In this document: one piece after another, positions 34,573 to 42,092 of the stretch
How the letters are laid out: each line of letters begins with the position of its first letter
How positions within the stretch are numbered: position 1 is the stretch's first letter
The notes under the pieces: generated by a model
What the model was told of the DNA's origin: nothing
What the model saw: the letters and a program-made list of their open reading frames with translations, nothing else
Databases searched by the model: none
Source: Rhodospirillales bacterium
Lineage (GTDB): Bacteria; Pseudomonadota; Alphaproteobacteria; UBA8366; Aestuariispiraceae
NCBI GenBank assembly: GCA_002696645.1
Contig: NZSA01000026.1
Span: forward strand, 12,960-63,853
DNA length: 50,894 nucleotides
Reading direction: 5' to 3'
Program-made: the position numbers and the translations under genes

Positions 34573-34680
34573 TCCGGAGACCAGGGCGGTAGGTGAATTT
34601 GGTGCCTGTGGCCCTGGATACCCGCCTTCGCGGGTGAGACGTACAGAGATTGTCTTTGCGCCCTCTGCGCCTCCTCCGCG
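34565..34680 (+). repeat. Composite repeat copy bounding the pentapeptide gene on the right
   Basis: This segment matches 32328-32438 in the same orientation: a GTGATCCGGAGACCAGGGCGG stretch (degenerate CCCCGGACC-type palindrome), then CCCTGGATACCCGCCTTCGC, then AGAGATTGTCTTTGCG (compare AGGGATTGTCTTCGCG). It is followed by CCTCTGCG-type sequence inverse to that on the left. The repeat begins inside the pentapeptide CDS and contains its TGA stop (34570-34572). Confidence 0.75.
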
Positions 34681-34704
34681 CCCTCTGCGGTAAATCTTCC
34701 GGCG

Positions 34705-35874
34705 TCAGTCCCGCATCTTCTTCGCCAGACTATCCAGCCCTAGTGCCAGCAATCCCAGGACCAGGCCCCAGAAGGCGCTGCCGATGCCGAATAGGGTGAG
34801 GCCCGAGGCGGTGGCGGTCAGGGTCAGGACGGCGGGGAAGCGGGTGGCGTCGGGGGCGAGGGCGGCGCTCATGCTGCCCATCAGGGGGCCGATCAGGGCC
34901 AGGCCTGCGACGGTGACGATGACGCCGGTGGGGAGTGCCGCAAAGCCCGCTACGACGGACACCCCAACGCCGGCCAGGATCAGATAGCCAAGCCCATAGA
35001 AAATGCCGCTGATCCAGCGCTTGTTCGGGTCTGGATGGGTGTCTGGCCCGGTACACAGGCTGGCGGTGATCGCTGCCAGGGTCGTGGTATGGGCGCCAAA
35101 GGGGGCGGTCAGCAGGGAGGCAAGGCCCGTTACCGCCAGGGCGGACCGCGTGGGGGGTTCATAGCCTGCCGCCCGCAGCACGGCAAAGCCCGGCAGGTTC
35201 TGGGATGCCATGGACACCAGAAACAGCGGCAGGCCCAGCCCGATCAGGGCGGCCGGGTCAAAGACGGGGGTGATCAGCTCCAGGCTGGTCAATTCAATCC
35301 CGCCGGTCATCGGGGCGATCTTGCCCAGAATGGCGGCCCAGGCGATGCCAGCCCCCAGCACGGCGATCACCGCCCAGGTGGCGCTGACCATCCGAACGAT
35401 CAGGAAGACCGCGACCAGGGGCAGCACCAACAGCGGGTCTTTCGCGGCCTGATCAAAGACCGCGATGGAAAAGCCGATCAGCACACCTGCCAGCATCGCA
35501 GAGGCAAGGGCGCTGGGGATTTTGGCGATCAGGGTTGCCAGCGGCTTCACGGCGGCACTCAGCAGGATCAGGGCGGCGGCAAACAGGAAGGCCCCGACCG
35601 CGACCTCAATGGAATAGGTTGGCACCCCGCCAATGGCGGTGGCGGCGATCAGCGCGGCACCGGGCGTCGACCAGGCGGTGACGATGGGCATGCGGTGCAG
35701 GACCGACAGGGTGGTGCTGGTGACAAACATCGCCAGACACAGCGCGCTGATCCAGGAGGCACTTTGCGCCGGAGTCGCGCCGACGGCTTGCACCCCTGCC
35801 AGCACGATGGCGACGCTGCCGCCAAAGCCGACCAAGACCGCGACCAGGGCATTGCTGAACAGGGAAAGCCGCAT
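34705..35874 (-). CDS. benE: BenE-family benzoate/H+ symporter-like transporter
   Basis: A 389-residue, very hydrophobic protein with about 12 helices. BenE features are VGFGGSVAIVLAGVQAVGAT, IVTAWSTPGAALIAATAIGG and ITPVFDPAALIGLGLPLFLV, then FGAHTTTLAAITASLCTGPD near the middle. BenE proteins import benzoate with a proton, but many homologues lie away from aromatic degradation genes, as here, so the substrate is open. It is preceded on the same strand by the DUF938 gene, whose stop is 4 bp before this start, indicating co-transcription. Confidence 0.9.
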   Translation of the reverse strand: MRLSLFSNALVAVLVGFGGSVAIVLAGVQAVGATPAQSASWISALCLAMFVTSTTLSVLHRMPIVTAWSTPGAALIAATAIGGVPTYSIEVAVGAFLFAAALILLSAAVKPLATLIAKIPSALASAMLAGVLIGFSIAVFDQAAKDPLLVLPLVAVFLIVRMVSATWAVIAVLGAGIAWAAILGKIAPMTGGIELTSLELITPVFDPAALIGLGLPLFLVSMASQNLPGFAVLRAAGYEPPTRSALAVTGLASLLTAPFGAHTTTLAAITASLCTGPDTHPDPNKRWISGIFYGLGYLILAGVGVSVVAGFAALPTGVIVTVAGLALIGPLMGSMSAALAPDATRFPAVLTLTATASGLTLFGIGSAFWGLVLGLLALGLDSLAKKMRD

Positions 35875-35878
35875 GGTC

Positions 35879-36571
35879 CTAGTCCTTCCGGAAGATGACG
35901 ATCAGATTGTTGGCGGGCATGGTTTCTATTCTATGCAGGGACAGGCCATTGCACTGGGCCAGGGGCGCAACCTCCCCCTCCAGATCGCGCACGCCCCAGC
36001 TTGGATCGCGCGATTGCAGGGAGGCATCGAAACCTGCATTGCTGGGCGCGGTATGCTGCCCATTGCGGCGATAGGGGCCATACAGGGTCAGTGTCCCATT
36101 CCGGGGCAGCAGCCGACCCGCGCCGGAAAACAGACCTTCCGCCGCGGCCCAGGGGGCAATGTGGATCATATTGGCACAAAATATCGCCTCAATAGGGCCG
36201 GCCTGTCCCGGTTGGGTCCATTGGGGGGTCCAGTCAGCCTGCGACACATCGATGCGCTGGGCGGGCGCGATACAGCCGGGCTGGCCACTGTCAGCCATCG
36301 CCGCCTTCGCATGGGCGTCGATGCCGGGCAGGTTTTCCGCATCCCAATCGCTGGGATACCAGATAAAGCCGCCCTTGGCCGCTTTCGCCAGAGCGGGTGC
36401 GCAATGGGCGGCATGCTCCCCGGTGCCCGATGCGATCTCCAGAATCTGGAGAGCGCTGCCGAATGCCTGGGGCAGAATGGCCAGGATGGCGTCGCGATTG
36501 CGCAGGGTGGCGGGCGCATGGCGACGGGGATCGGCGTCACTTTCAGTCGATTTGGGGGGTGTTTGTGCCAT
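35879..36571 (-). CDS. DUF938 SAM-dependent methyltransferase-like protein
   Basis: A 230-residue class I methyltransferase fold. Family marks are RRHAPATLRNRDAILAILPQ, then motif I as LQILEIASGTGEHAAHCAPA, then GGFIWYPSDWDAENLPGIDA and EAIFCANMIHIAPWAAAEGL, with LYGPYRRNGQHTAPSNAGFD after. DUF938 proteins are widespread in proteobacteria and plants, with no agreed substrate. Glycine-rich motif I is intact, so SAM binding is likely. It is upstream of, and 4 bp from, the BenE gene. It is divergent from fdxA over 109 bp. Confidence 0.88.
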   Translation of the reverse strand: MAQTPPKSTESDADPRRHAPATLRNRDAILAILPQAFGSALQILEIASGTGEHAAHCAPALAKAAKGGFIWYPSDWDAENLPGIDAHAKAAMADSGQPGCIAPAQRIDVSQADWTPQWTQPGQAGPIEAIFCANMIHIAPWAAAEGLFSGAGRLLPRNGTLTLYGPYRRNGQHTAPSNAGFDASLQSRDPSWGVRDLEGEVAPLAQCNGLSLHRIETMPANNLIVIFRKD

Positions 36572-36680
36572 GGACCTTACGAAATCAGTTGCGAAGACAG
36601 GGTGAAGTCTAATATCAGACAGGGGTCTCGCGGGGCAAGGCTCCGCACCAAGGCCGTATCATGGAATGAGAGGGACCGAA

Positions 36681-37019
36681 ATGACCTATGTCGTCACCGA
36701 AGATTGCATCAAATGCAAACACATGGACTGCGTGGAAGTCTGTCCTGTGGACTGCTTCTATGAAGGCGAGAACATGCTGGTCATCCATCCCGATGAATGC
36801 ATCGATTGCGGCGTCTGTGAACCGGAATGCCCCGCCGAAGCGATCCTGCCCGATACCGAGTCCGAAGCGGATAAGTGGTTGGAGCTGAACAAGACCTATT
36901 CCGAACAATGGCCGGTGATTACCCAAAAGGGTGTTGCCCCGGCGGATGCCGAGGAATGGCAGGGCGTGCCCGATAAGTTCAAGAATTACTTCTCCTCCGA
37001 GCCGGGCGAAGGCAGCTGA
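36681..37019 (+). CDS. fdxA: 7Fe ferredoxin FdxA
   Basis: A 112-residue ferredoxin of the FdxA type. The N-terminal half has the cluster cysteines in [20 protein letters not shown] and [20 protein letters not shown], expected to bind one 3Fe-4S and one 4Fe-4S cluster. The C-terminal half (residues 60-112) is the usual FdxA extension ([20 protein letters not shown]). It is a soluble electron carrier; its redox partner is unknown. The start is at the second ATG ([12 protein letters not shown]), with AGAGGGACCGAA before it. In alphaproteobacteria fdxA often precedes carD, as here. Confidence 0.96.
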   Translation: MTYVVTEDCIKCKHMDCVEVCPVDCFYEGENMLVIHPDECIDCGVCEPECPAEAILPDTESEADKWLELNKTYSEQWPVITQKGVAPADAEEWQGVPDKFKNYFSSEPGEGS

Positions 37020-37124
37020 GACTGGGCCTGTGGCTCAGGCAATTGACCCTGCCCAACCCTGATTAAGGACTGTTAGGATCGGCTTTTTAGCGTGCGGTGC
37101 ACAAAAAAAGCGCGACATAACGTC

Positions 37125-37162
37125 ATTAGGGACTCGGAACACCCTAATTTTTGTGCTATTAT
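37125..37162 (+). promoter_or_regulatory. Hairpin plus -10-like sequence in the long fdxA-carD spacer
   Basis: The 535 bp between fdxA and carD contain no convincing ORF. ATTAGGG (37125-37131) and CCCTAAT (37142-37148), with TTTTT after (37148-37152), could be a weak fdxA terminator. TGTGCTATTAT ends at 37162 and resembles an extended -10 box, giving carD a leader of nearly 390 nt. Further along, GTTGC/GCAAC and GGAGAG/CTCTCC-like pairings can be drawn. I recognised no riboswitch or known small RNA. Confidence 0.35.
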
Positions 37163-37554
37163 AGAGATAGATATGGAGAGTTTTCGGTCCAATCTCTCAA
37201 CGGTCCCTGTGTAAATCACAGAGAGGAAAGATGGGCTGAATGGTTGCTGGTCTGGCAACTCTTTCCGACAAATGTGCGGCCAGTTGTCTGAAATCATACG
37301 GTTTCGGCGGTGGTTTTTTCGGTCTGTATTTTTAGTCTTCGACCCTGAGTCAGCCCATCGGATCCAGGGGAAATGACTGAAGTGGTAGGCGGACGATCAT
37401 GAACGGATGGGTGCTGGCAGTCCCGCCGGCATCCTAATGGAAAGATCGGGCAGAGACGTGATATCGACGGAGTCCGTGGGGACGGGTGCCAAATCAGACC
37501 ACCCCCGACGGACGACCGGTGCGACACACGATGGATGGGTACAAGGAACCAAAA

Positions 37555-38058
37555 ATGTCACAGAAAAGTGCGTATACCAAAGGTGATTTCGTTGTGTATC
37601 CGACCCACGGGGTTGGCAAGGTGCTGGGCGTCGAAGATCAGGAGATCGCCGGCCAGAAAATCGAATTGATCATCATTGAATTTGACAAGGACCGCATGAC
37701 CTTGCGGGTGCCGGTTGCGAAGGCGGATATGTCCGGCCTGCGCAAATTGTCGTCGCCTGACATGATGAAGGCCGCGCTGAAAACCCTGAAGGGCAAAAGC
37801 CGGGTTCGCCGTACCATGTGGTCCCGCCGGGCCCAGGAATATGAAGCAAAAATCAATTCCGGCGATCCGGTCGCGATTGCAGAGGTCGTGCGCGACCTGT
37901 TCCGCAACGCAAACCAGCCGGACCAGTCCTATAGCGAACGCCAATTGTATCAGGCGGCGCTGGACCGTCTGGCCCGTGAATTCGCCGCAGTTGAAGAGCT
38001 GGGCGAAGAAGAAGCGGCGCTGAAGCTGGAAGAAATGATGGAAAAAGCCGCCGCGTAA
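37555..38058 (+). CDS. carD: CarD-family transcription regulator
   Basis: A 167-residue protein. The N-terminal RNA-polymerase-interacting Tudor-like domain spans about residues 1-65 (YTKGDFVVYPTHGVGKVLGV, then ELIIIEFDKDRMTLRVPVAK). The C-terminal helical DNA-contact domain follows (SRVRRTMWSRRAQEYEAKIN, then FAAVEELGEEEAALKLEEMM). CarD proteins bind the RNA polymerase beta subunit, stabilise open complexes and affect rRNA and stress genes. The start at 37555 follows AAGGAACC; an in-frame ATG at 37531 is a possible alternative. A terminator follows the gene. The long leader suggests post-transcriptional control. Confidence 0.95.
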   Translation: MSQKSAYTKGDFVVYPTHGVGKVLGVEDQEIAGQKIELIIIEFDKDRMTLRVPVAKADMSGLRKLSSPDMMKAALKTLKGKSRVRRTMWSRRAQEYEAKINSGDPVAIAEVVRDLFRNANQPDQSYSERQLYQAALDRLAREFAAVEELGEEEAALKLEEMMEKAAA

Positions 38059-38119
38059 ATTCGGCAGTTTTTGGCACATGCCAAGGCAACGTGTTGTTGG
38101 CTGTGCAAAAGAAGATAAA

Positions 38120-38154
38120 GGCCCGTTCCCGATCTGGGGGCGGGCCTGAATTTT
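38120..38154 (+). terminator. Rho-independent terminator of carD
   Basis: GGCCCGTTCCC (38120-38130) pairs with GGGGGCGGGCC (38136-38146), including two G-T pairs, around the loop GATCT, and TGAATTTTC follows. It lies 62 bp after the carD stop. Confidence 0.65.
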
Positions 38155-38260
38155 CTGTCCCCCCCGGTTTCGGAATGATAGGCTGCGCCTGCGTTGTCTG
38201 TGCCATGGTCGGGTACGACAGGGCAGGTGCCGTCCTGATAACAACATCCTCAGCTGATCC

Positions 38261-39064
38261 ATGAGCCAATCCGAGCGATTTACCGTGTTGCGCGCCACTG
38301 ACAGGGTCTGGGCGATTGGCGCAATTCATGGCGATTCAAATAAACTGATGGCGCTGCATGACACCATCGCCGAAGACATCCGCTTTGGTGATCGCGTCGT
38401 GTATCTGGGCAATTACTGGGGCTATGGCACCGATGGTCCGGGTGTGCTGGAGGAATTGCTGCGGTTTCGCAATTGGTTCCTGTCTTTCGATCCCTTCCGG
38501 CATGTCGACGATCTGGTCTATCTGCGGGGCGCGCAGGAGGAAATGTGGTGGAAGCTGATGCAACTGCAATTCGCCCCAAATCCTGCCGAAGTCCTGACTT
38601 GGATGCTTCAGCGCGGCATGGGGTCGATGATGCAGGCCCTGGGCTTTAACCCGGAAGAAGGTGCGCTTCAGGCGAAAGAAGGGACTTTGGCCCTGACTTA
38701 CTGGACCAATCGACTGCGCCAGGCGGCGCGCGCCTTGCCTGGTCATGATGCATTGCAGAACGCCTTGAAGCGTGCGGCCTATACGGATGATGGGGCGCTG
38801 TTGTTTGTCCATGCGGGGCTGGATATCGACAAGCCCCTGGCCCGACAGGCGGATTCCTTCTGGTGGGCGGCCCGCAGCTTTGCTGAAATTAATCGACCCT
38901 ATCGAGGATTCCAGCGCATCGTGCGGGGTTATGATCCCGATGCCAGCGGCATTGTTGAGGGGGAGTATACAATCTCTGTCGACAGCGGGGCCGGGCGCGG
39001 CGGCCGTCTTGCCGCTGTTCGTCTGGCGGTGACCGGAGAGATTGAACAGCGGGTGGAAATCTAA
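38261..39064 (+). CDS. Degenerate PPP-type phosphatase-like protein (likely pseudoenzyme)
   Basis: 267 residues with the full layout of bacterial PPP-family Ser/Thr phosphatases, but with altered metal motifs. The GDIHG motif is WAIGAIHGDSNKL (Asp to Ala). The GDYVDRG motif is VVYLGNYWGYGTDGPGVLE (Asp to Asn, DRG to GYG). The RGNHE motif is VYLRGAQEEMWWKL (Asn-His lost). LFVHAGLDIDKPL is kept, and the later GHTP-type motif reads IVRGYDPDA (His lost). Bimetal catalysis therefore looks impossible, while fold-bearing residues remain, which suggests a binding or regulatory role. It lies between carD and rpoH, separated from carD by a terminator and from rpoH by a repeat array. The start at 38261 has only a weak ribosome-binding site. 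Confidence 0.85.
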   Translation: MSQSERFTVLRATDRVWAIGAIHGDSNKLMALHDTIAEDIRFGDRVVYLGNYWGYGTDGPGVLEELLRFRNWFLSFDPFRHVDDLVYLRGAQEEMWWKLMQLQFAPNPAEVLTWMLQRGMGSMMQALGFNPEEGALQAKEGTLALTYWTNRLRQAARALPGHDALQNALKRAAYTDDGALLFVHAGLDIDKPLARQADSFWWAARSFAEINRPYRGFQRIVRGYDPDASGIVEGEYTISVDSGAGRGGRLAAVRLAVTGEIEQRVEI

Positions 39065-39157
39065 AGCATCCTGCGCAGCATGAGCTGAATACAAACATAA
39101 GCATCATGCGCAGCATGAGCTTGAAGAGTAAAAAAGCACCCTGCGCAGCATTATGCT
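39065..39157 (+). repeat. Array of three REP-like bulged hairpins, 35-nt period
   Basis: Units start at 39065, 39100 and 39135, exactly 35 nt apart. The middle unit is AGC, bulged A, TCATGC, loop GCA, GCATGA, GCT. Unit 1 has one mismatch in the stem and unit 3 is more degenerate. The 13-nt spacer after unit 1 contains ACAAACA, also found between units of the 46914-47002 array. The first unit starts directly after the TAA of the phosphatase-like gene. Confidence 0.85.
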
Positions 39158-39243
39158 GTTACACGACAGTGCCTCCGAATTCCGGGATCACGGGATCGTG
39201 TCCATGGATTGTGAAGGGTCCATGCTACCGTTGCACCGCAACA

Positions 39244-39271
39244 TGATCCAATCGGGCTGCTGTGACGTATC
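39244..39271 (+). promoter_or_regulatory. Candidate RpoE-dependent promoter of rpoH
   Basis: TGATCC (39244-39249), 16 nt, CGTATC (39266-39271). This is the same arrangement as the element before rpoE at 6023-6050. It lies 117 bp before the rpoH start. In Rhodobacter sphaeroides RpoE directly transcribes rpoH-II, so the match in both places is meaningful. Confidence 0.65.
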
Positions 39272-39387
39272 GTCAAAGTAGGCCAAAGCGCTCGATCTGC
39301 GGGATTGATCCGGGTGTGAGCGGGCAAAGGATCTGAAACGCTGGCCCGCAACGTCAATACAGACAGACCTCAGCAGGAGCAGGTAAG

Positions 39388-40284
39388 ATGGCACATCTCG
39401 ACGATCCAGCAACCCAGCGCGCGAATGTTCGCTATATCCGCCAATCCATGAAACAACCGCTGTTATCGCGCGATCATGAAATGGATCTGGCGCGCCTGTG
39501 GCGGGATGAGCAGGACGAAAAAGCCCTGCATGAGCTGGTTAATTGCTATACCCGTCTGGTGATCAGCATGGCGTCGCGCTTCCGCAATTATGGTCTGCCG
39601 ATGGGCGATCTGGTTCAGGAAGGCAATGTCGGTCTGATGCAGGCCGCCGCGCGGTTTGAACCGGAACGGGATGTGCGGTTTTCGACCTATGCCAGTTGGT
39701 GGATCCGCTCTGCCATGCAGGATTATGTTCTGCGCAATTGGTCGATTGTGCGCACGGGTACTACGGCTGCTCAGAAATCTTTGTTCTTCAATCTGCGTCG
39801 GCTGCGGGCCAAGATATCAGATGCCTCTGCCACACAAATGACCCCTGCCCAGCGCCTTAAGATCGCCAAGGAATTGAATGTGAATGTCGGCGATGTGGAA
39901 CAGATGGAAGGTCGCATGTCTGCGGGCGACCAATCCCTGAACGCCCATGTCGGTGAGGACGGTGAGGAGGAATGGATCGGCTTCCTGCAGGATGAAGGAC
40001 CCAACCCGGAAGAGGTTGTGACCGGGCTGAGAGATGCTGAAAGCCGATCCCGCTGGTTGGCGGAAGCGATCGGTGAACTGACGGAGCGGGAACAGACCAT
40101 TATCCATCGCCGCCGCATGGTCGAAGACGGTGCGACGCTGGAAGAATTGGGCAAGGTTCTGGGCGTCAGCAAGGAACGGGTGCGGCAATTGGAATCCCGC
40201 GCGCTGCAAAAGCTGAAGGTTTCCATCGGACGCCGGGTTGATCTGCCTTCCGACCTGCTGATGGATGCGGCGGAACCCCTATAG
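39388..40284 (+). CDS. rpoH: RpoH-type (sigma-32) heat/oxidative-stress sigma factor
   Basis: A 298-residue sigma factor. Region 2 is about 40-125 (LVISMASRFRNYGLPMGDLV, QEGNVGLMQAAARFEPERD, FSTYASWWIRSAMQDYVLRN). The RpoH box TTAAQKSLFFNLRRLRAKI, which distinguishes RpoH from RpoD, follows. Region 4 is about 225-285 (ELTEREQTIIHRRRMVEDGA, LGVSKERVRQLESRALQKLK). The start has AGGAGCAGGTAAG upstream. The RpoE-like promoter suggests it is the RpoH-II type serving the singlet-oxygen and heat response. The stop sits in CTATAG (40279-40284), which also serves as the stop of the convergent nuclease-like gene. Confidence 0.95.
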   Translation: MAHLDDPATQRANVRYIRQSMKQPLLSRDHEMDLARLWRDEQDEKALHELVNCYTRLVISMASRFRNYGLPMGDLVQEGNVGLMQAAARFEPERDVRFSTYASWWIRSAMQDYVLRNWSIVRTGTTAAQKSLFFNLRRLRAKISDASATQMTPAQRLKIAKELNVNVGDVEQMEGRMSAGDQSLNAHVGEDGEEEWIGFLQDEGPNPEEVVTGLRDAESRSRWLAEAIGELTEREQTIIHRRRMVEDGATLEELGKVLGVSKERVRQLESRALQKLKVSIGRRVDLPSDLLMDAAEPL

Positions 40285-41088
40285 CAGCGCGATCTGGCCT
40301 GGCTGTGTGATTTCCATGAAGGGGCCGTTCCAGTGGCGTATCCAGCCGCGCAGTTCGACTGGTGTGCCAATCAGTGTTTCGGGATCGATGACCTTTCGCA
40401 GCGATCTATCCAATCCAGCGGTGAAATCAGTTCTCCAGTCCGCGCCGAATTCCAGATGATCGCGGTTGCCAATTTGGGTCACATTCCGGGGGCGACCAGA
40501 AAGAATTTCAAAGCGGTCTGACCCGCTTTCATAAGACCCGGCGGGGTGGATTTGAAACAGGGCCGTTTTCCAGAATCCTGTCACCGCCGTCCGACCGGCT
40601 GTTTCCGCCGCAAGCAGGGGCTTGATATCCTGAAGGTCAGCGCCGGGCTCCGGGAAGACCCGCACCCATCCGTTTCGGGCTTGCAGGGCGGCGACATCCA
40701 GACCCTTCAGGGACAGTTTTGCACGTAAGCGGCCATAGCGATCCTGGGCGATGGCATCCAGGTCGACGCGAACCTGTTGCCCCAGCACCAAATCCGCCAG
40801 CCCTTGAGCGGCCTGACGGATCGGGGTTGTGTCGGTCATCGCGGCGTGGCGGTCCGGTCCGGGGGGCAGAATATGAGGCAAAACCACCCGGCGCCCATCG
40901 GCCAGTCGGACAGATCGTCCGTCATCAACAGCGATAATGGTCGCAAGAAACGACAAGGGGCCATCTGGTGCCGCCAGGCCTGTCTGGTGCCCCAGGCTCA
41001 GAAGTGCCCCGCCGCCCAGTCCAATCCGCAATGCCTTACGCCTTGATAATCGGCTTTGCACCCCCGACGTGTACAGGCCATACTGCAC
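40279..41088 (-). CDS. Exported SNase-like protein with degenerate active site
   Basis: A 269-residue protein. The N-terminus contains a Tat-like signal: LSRRKALRIGLGGGALLSLG, then HQTGLAAPDG. The staphylococcal-nuclease-like fold is recognisable from DAIAQDRYGRLRAKLSLKGL, then DVAALQARNGWVRVFPEPGA. The catalytic segment reads IAVDDGRSVRLADGRRVVLP, then HILPPGPDRH, where active SNases have a DGDT-type Asp and an Arg-Leu-x-Gly-Ile-Asp-x-Pro-Glu stretch. The expected catalytic Arg and Glu are missing, so nuclease activity is doubtful. The start is a GTG at 41088 with AAAAAGGAG eight bases upstream. It is divergent from pip over only 39 bp. Confidence 0.75.
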   Translation of the reverse strand: MQYGLYTSGVQSRLSRRKALRIGLGGGALLSLGHQTGLAAPDGPLSFLATIIAVDDGRSVRLADGRRVVLPHILPPGPDRHAAMTDTTPIRQAAQGLADLVLGQQVRVDLDAIAQDRYGRLRAKLSLKGLDVAALQARNGWVRVFPEPGADLQDIKPLLAAETAGRTAVTGFWKTALFQIHPAGSYESGSDRFEILSGRPRNVTQIGNRDHLEFGADWRTDFTAGLDRSLRKVIDPETLIGTPVELRGWIRHWNGPFMEITQPGQIALL

Positions 41089-41127
41089 TGCAGTTGCTCC
41101 TTTTTAATCCCATCGACAGGACCCATT

Positions 41128-42081
41128 ATGTCCCGAGATCGGCTGTACCCAGCCATTGAACCCATCCGCAGCGGCCACTTAGACGTGGAACCGCCTCATA
41201 GTATCTATTGGGAGGAGAGCGGCAACCCTGAGGGCGTGCCTGTCTGTTTCTTGCATGGTGGACCAGGGGCCGGAACGACGCCTGGCCATCGACGGTTTTT
41301 CGATCCGGAATTCTATCGCATCATTCTGCATGATCAGCGCGGCGCAGGCCGATCGCGCCCGGCGGCGGAAACGCGCAATAATGATACCGGCCGATTGATC
41401 AAAGATATTGAATCGCTGCGTGAAATGCTGGGAATTGACTCCTGGGTCGTCTTTGGCGGGTCCTGGGGGTCCAGCCTGGCCCTGGCTTATGCGCAAACCC
41501 ATCCTGATCGCATACAGGCACTGGTTTTGCGCGGCATCTTTCTGTGTCGGCCCAAGGAAGTGTCCTGGTTCCTGCAGGGTATGGGGACATTCTTTCCAGA
41601 AGAACATGCCCGCTTTATTGGGCATTTATCCGCAGAAGAGCGCACCGATCCCCTGGCGGCGTATTTGCGGCGTCTGAATGATCCCAATGAGGCCGTGCAC
41701 GGCATCGCTGCTGAAATCTGGAGCCGTTATGAGGCGGTCTGTTCAACCTTGCGCCCAAATGCCGACAGTCTGCGATCTGTTGGATTTCGGGATGCCGCCC
41801 TGCCCCTGGCAAGGTTAGAGGCCCATTATTTCGCCAACGGGCTGTTCCTGGGTGAAAATAAATTGCTTGAGAATGTCCATCGCCTGCATGGCATTCCGGG
41901 CATCATCATACAGGGACGCTATGACGTGGTCTGCCCGCCGACTTCTGCTTATGACCTGGTATCAGCCTGGCCAGATGCACGGTTGAAAATCATTGATGAT
42001 GCGGGCCATTCTGCCACTGAACCCGGCATCATGCGGGCATTGATCGAGGCGATGGACAGCCTTAAATCCGTTTTGCCTTAA
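41128..42081 (+). CDS. pip: Proline iminopeptidase
   Basis: A 317-residue alpha/beta-hydrolase of the S33 family, which releases N-terminal proline from peptides. The oxyanion motif is VCFLHGGPGAGTTPGHRRFF; LHDQRGAGRSRPAAE follows; the nucleophile elbow is VVFGGSWGSSLALAYAQTHP (Ser); the catalytic Asp is in IIIQGRYDVVCPPTSAYDL; the His is in IIDDAGHSATEP. The N-terminus YPAIEPIRSGHLDVEPPHSI is the classical Pip start. The start at 41128 is preferred over the ORF start at 41056, which would overlap the divergent gene. The C-terminal codons lie in a 16-bp tandem duplication. Confidence 0.94.
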   Translation: MSRDRLYPAIEPIRSGHLDVEPPHSIYWEESGNPEGVPVCFLHGGPGAGTTPGHRRFFDPEFYRIILHDQRGAGRSRPAAETRNNDTGRLIKDIESLREMLGIDSWVVFGGSWGSSLALAYAQTHPDRIQALVLRGIFLCRPKEVSWFLQGMGTFFPEEHARFIGHLSAEERTDPLAAYLRRLNDPNEAVHGIAAEIWSRYEAVCSTLRPNADSLRSVGFRDAALPLARLEAHYFANGLFLGENKLLENVHRLHGIPGIIIQGRYDVVCPPTSAYDLVSAWPDARLKIIDDAGHSATEPGIMRALIEAMDSLKSVLP

Positions 42082-42092
42082 ATCCGTTTTGC
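42061..42092. repeat. 16-bp tandem duplication at the shared ends of pip and mmcB
   Basis: CTTAAATCCGTTTTGC is present twice head to tail (42061-42076, 42077-42092). The first copy encodes the C-terminus of pip; the second, read on the minus strand, encodes the C-terminus and stop of the mmcB-like gene. The duplication lets the convergent genes end with a 4-bp overlap. Confidence 0.85.

Noticed and set aside
35035-36763. Long plus-strand ORFs opposite benE and the DUF938 gene
   Set aside because: They are Gly/Gln/Asp-rich antisense frames of GC-rich membrane and methyltransferase genes, without recognisable motifs.
41056-41127. Longer start for pip
   Set aside because: It would overlap the start of the divergent SNase-like gene and its ribosome-binding site; the ATG at 41128 begins the conserved Pip N-terminus.
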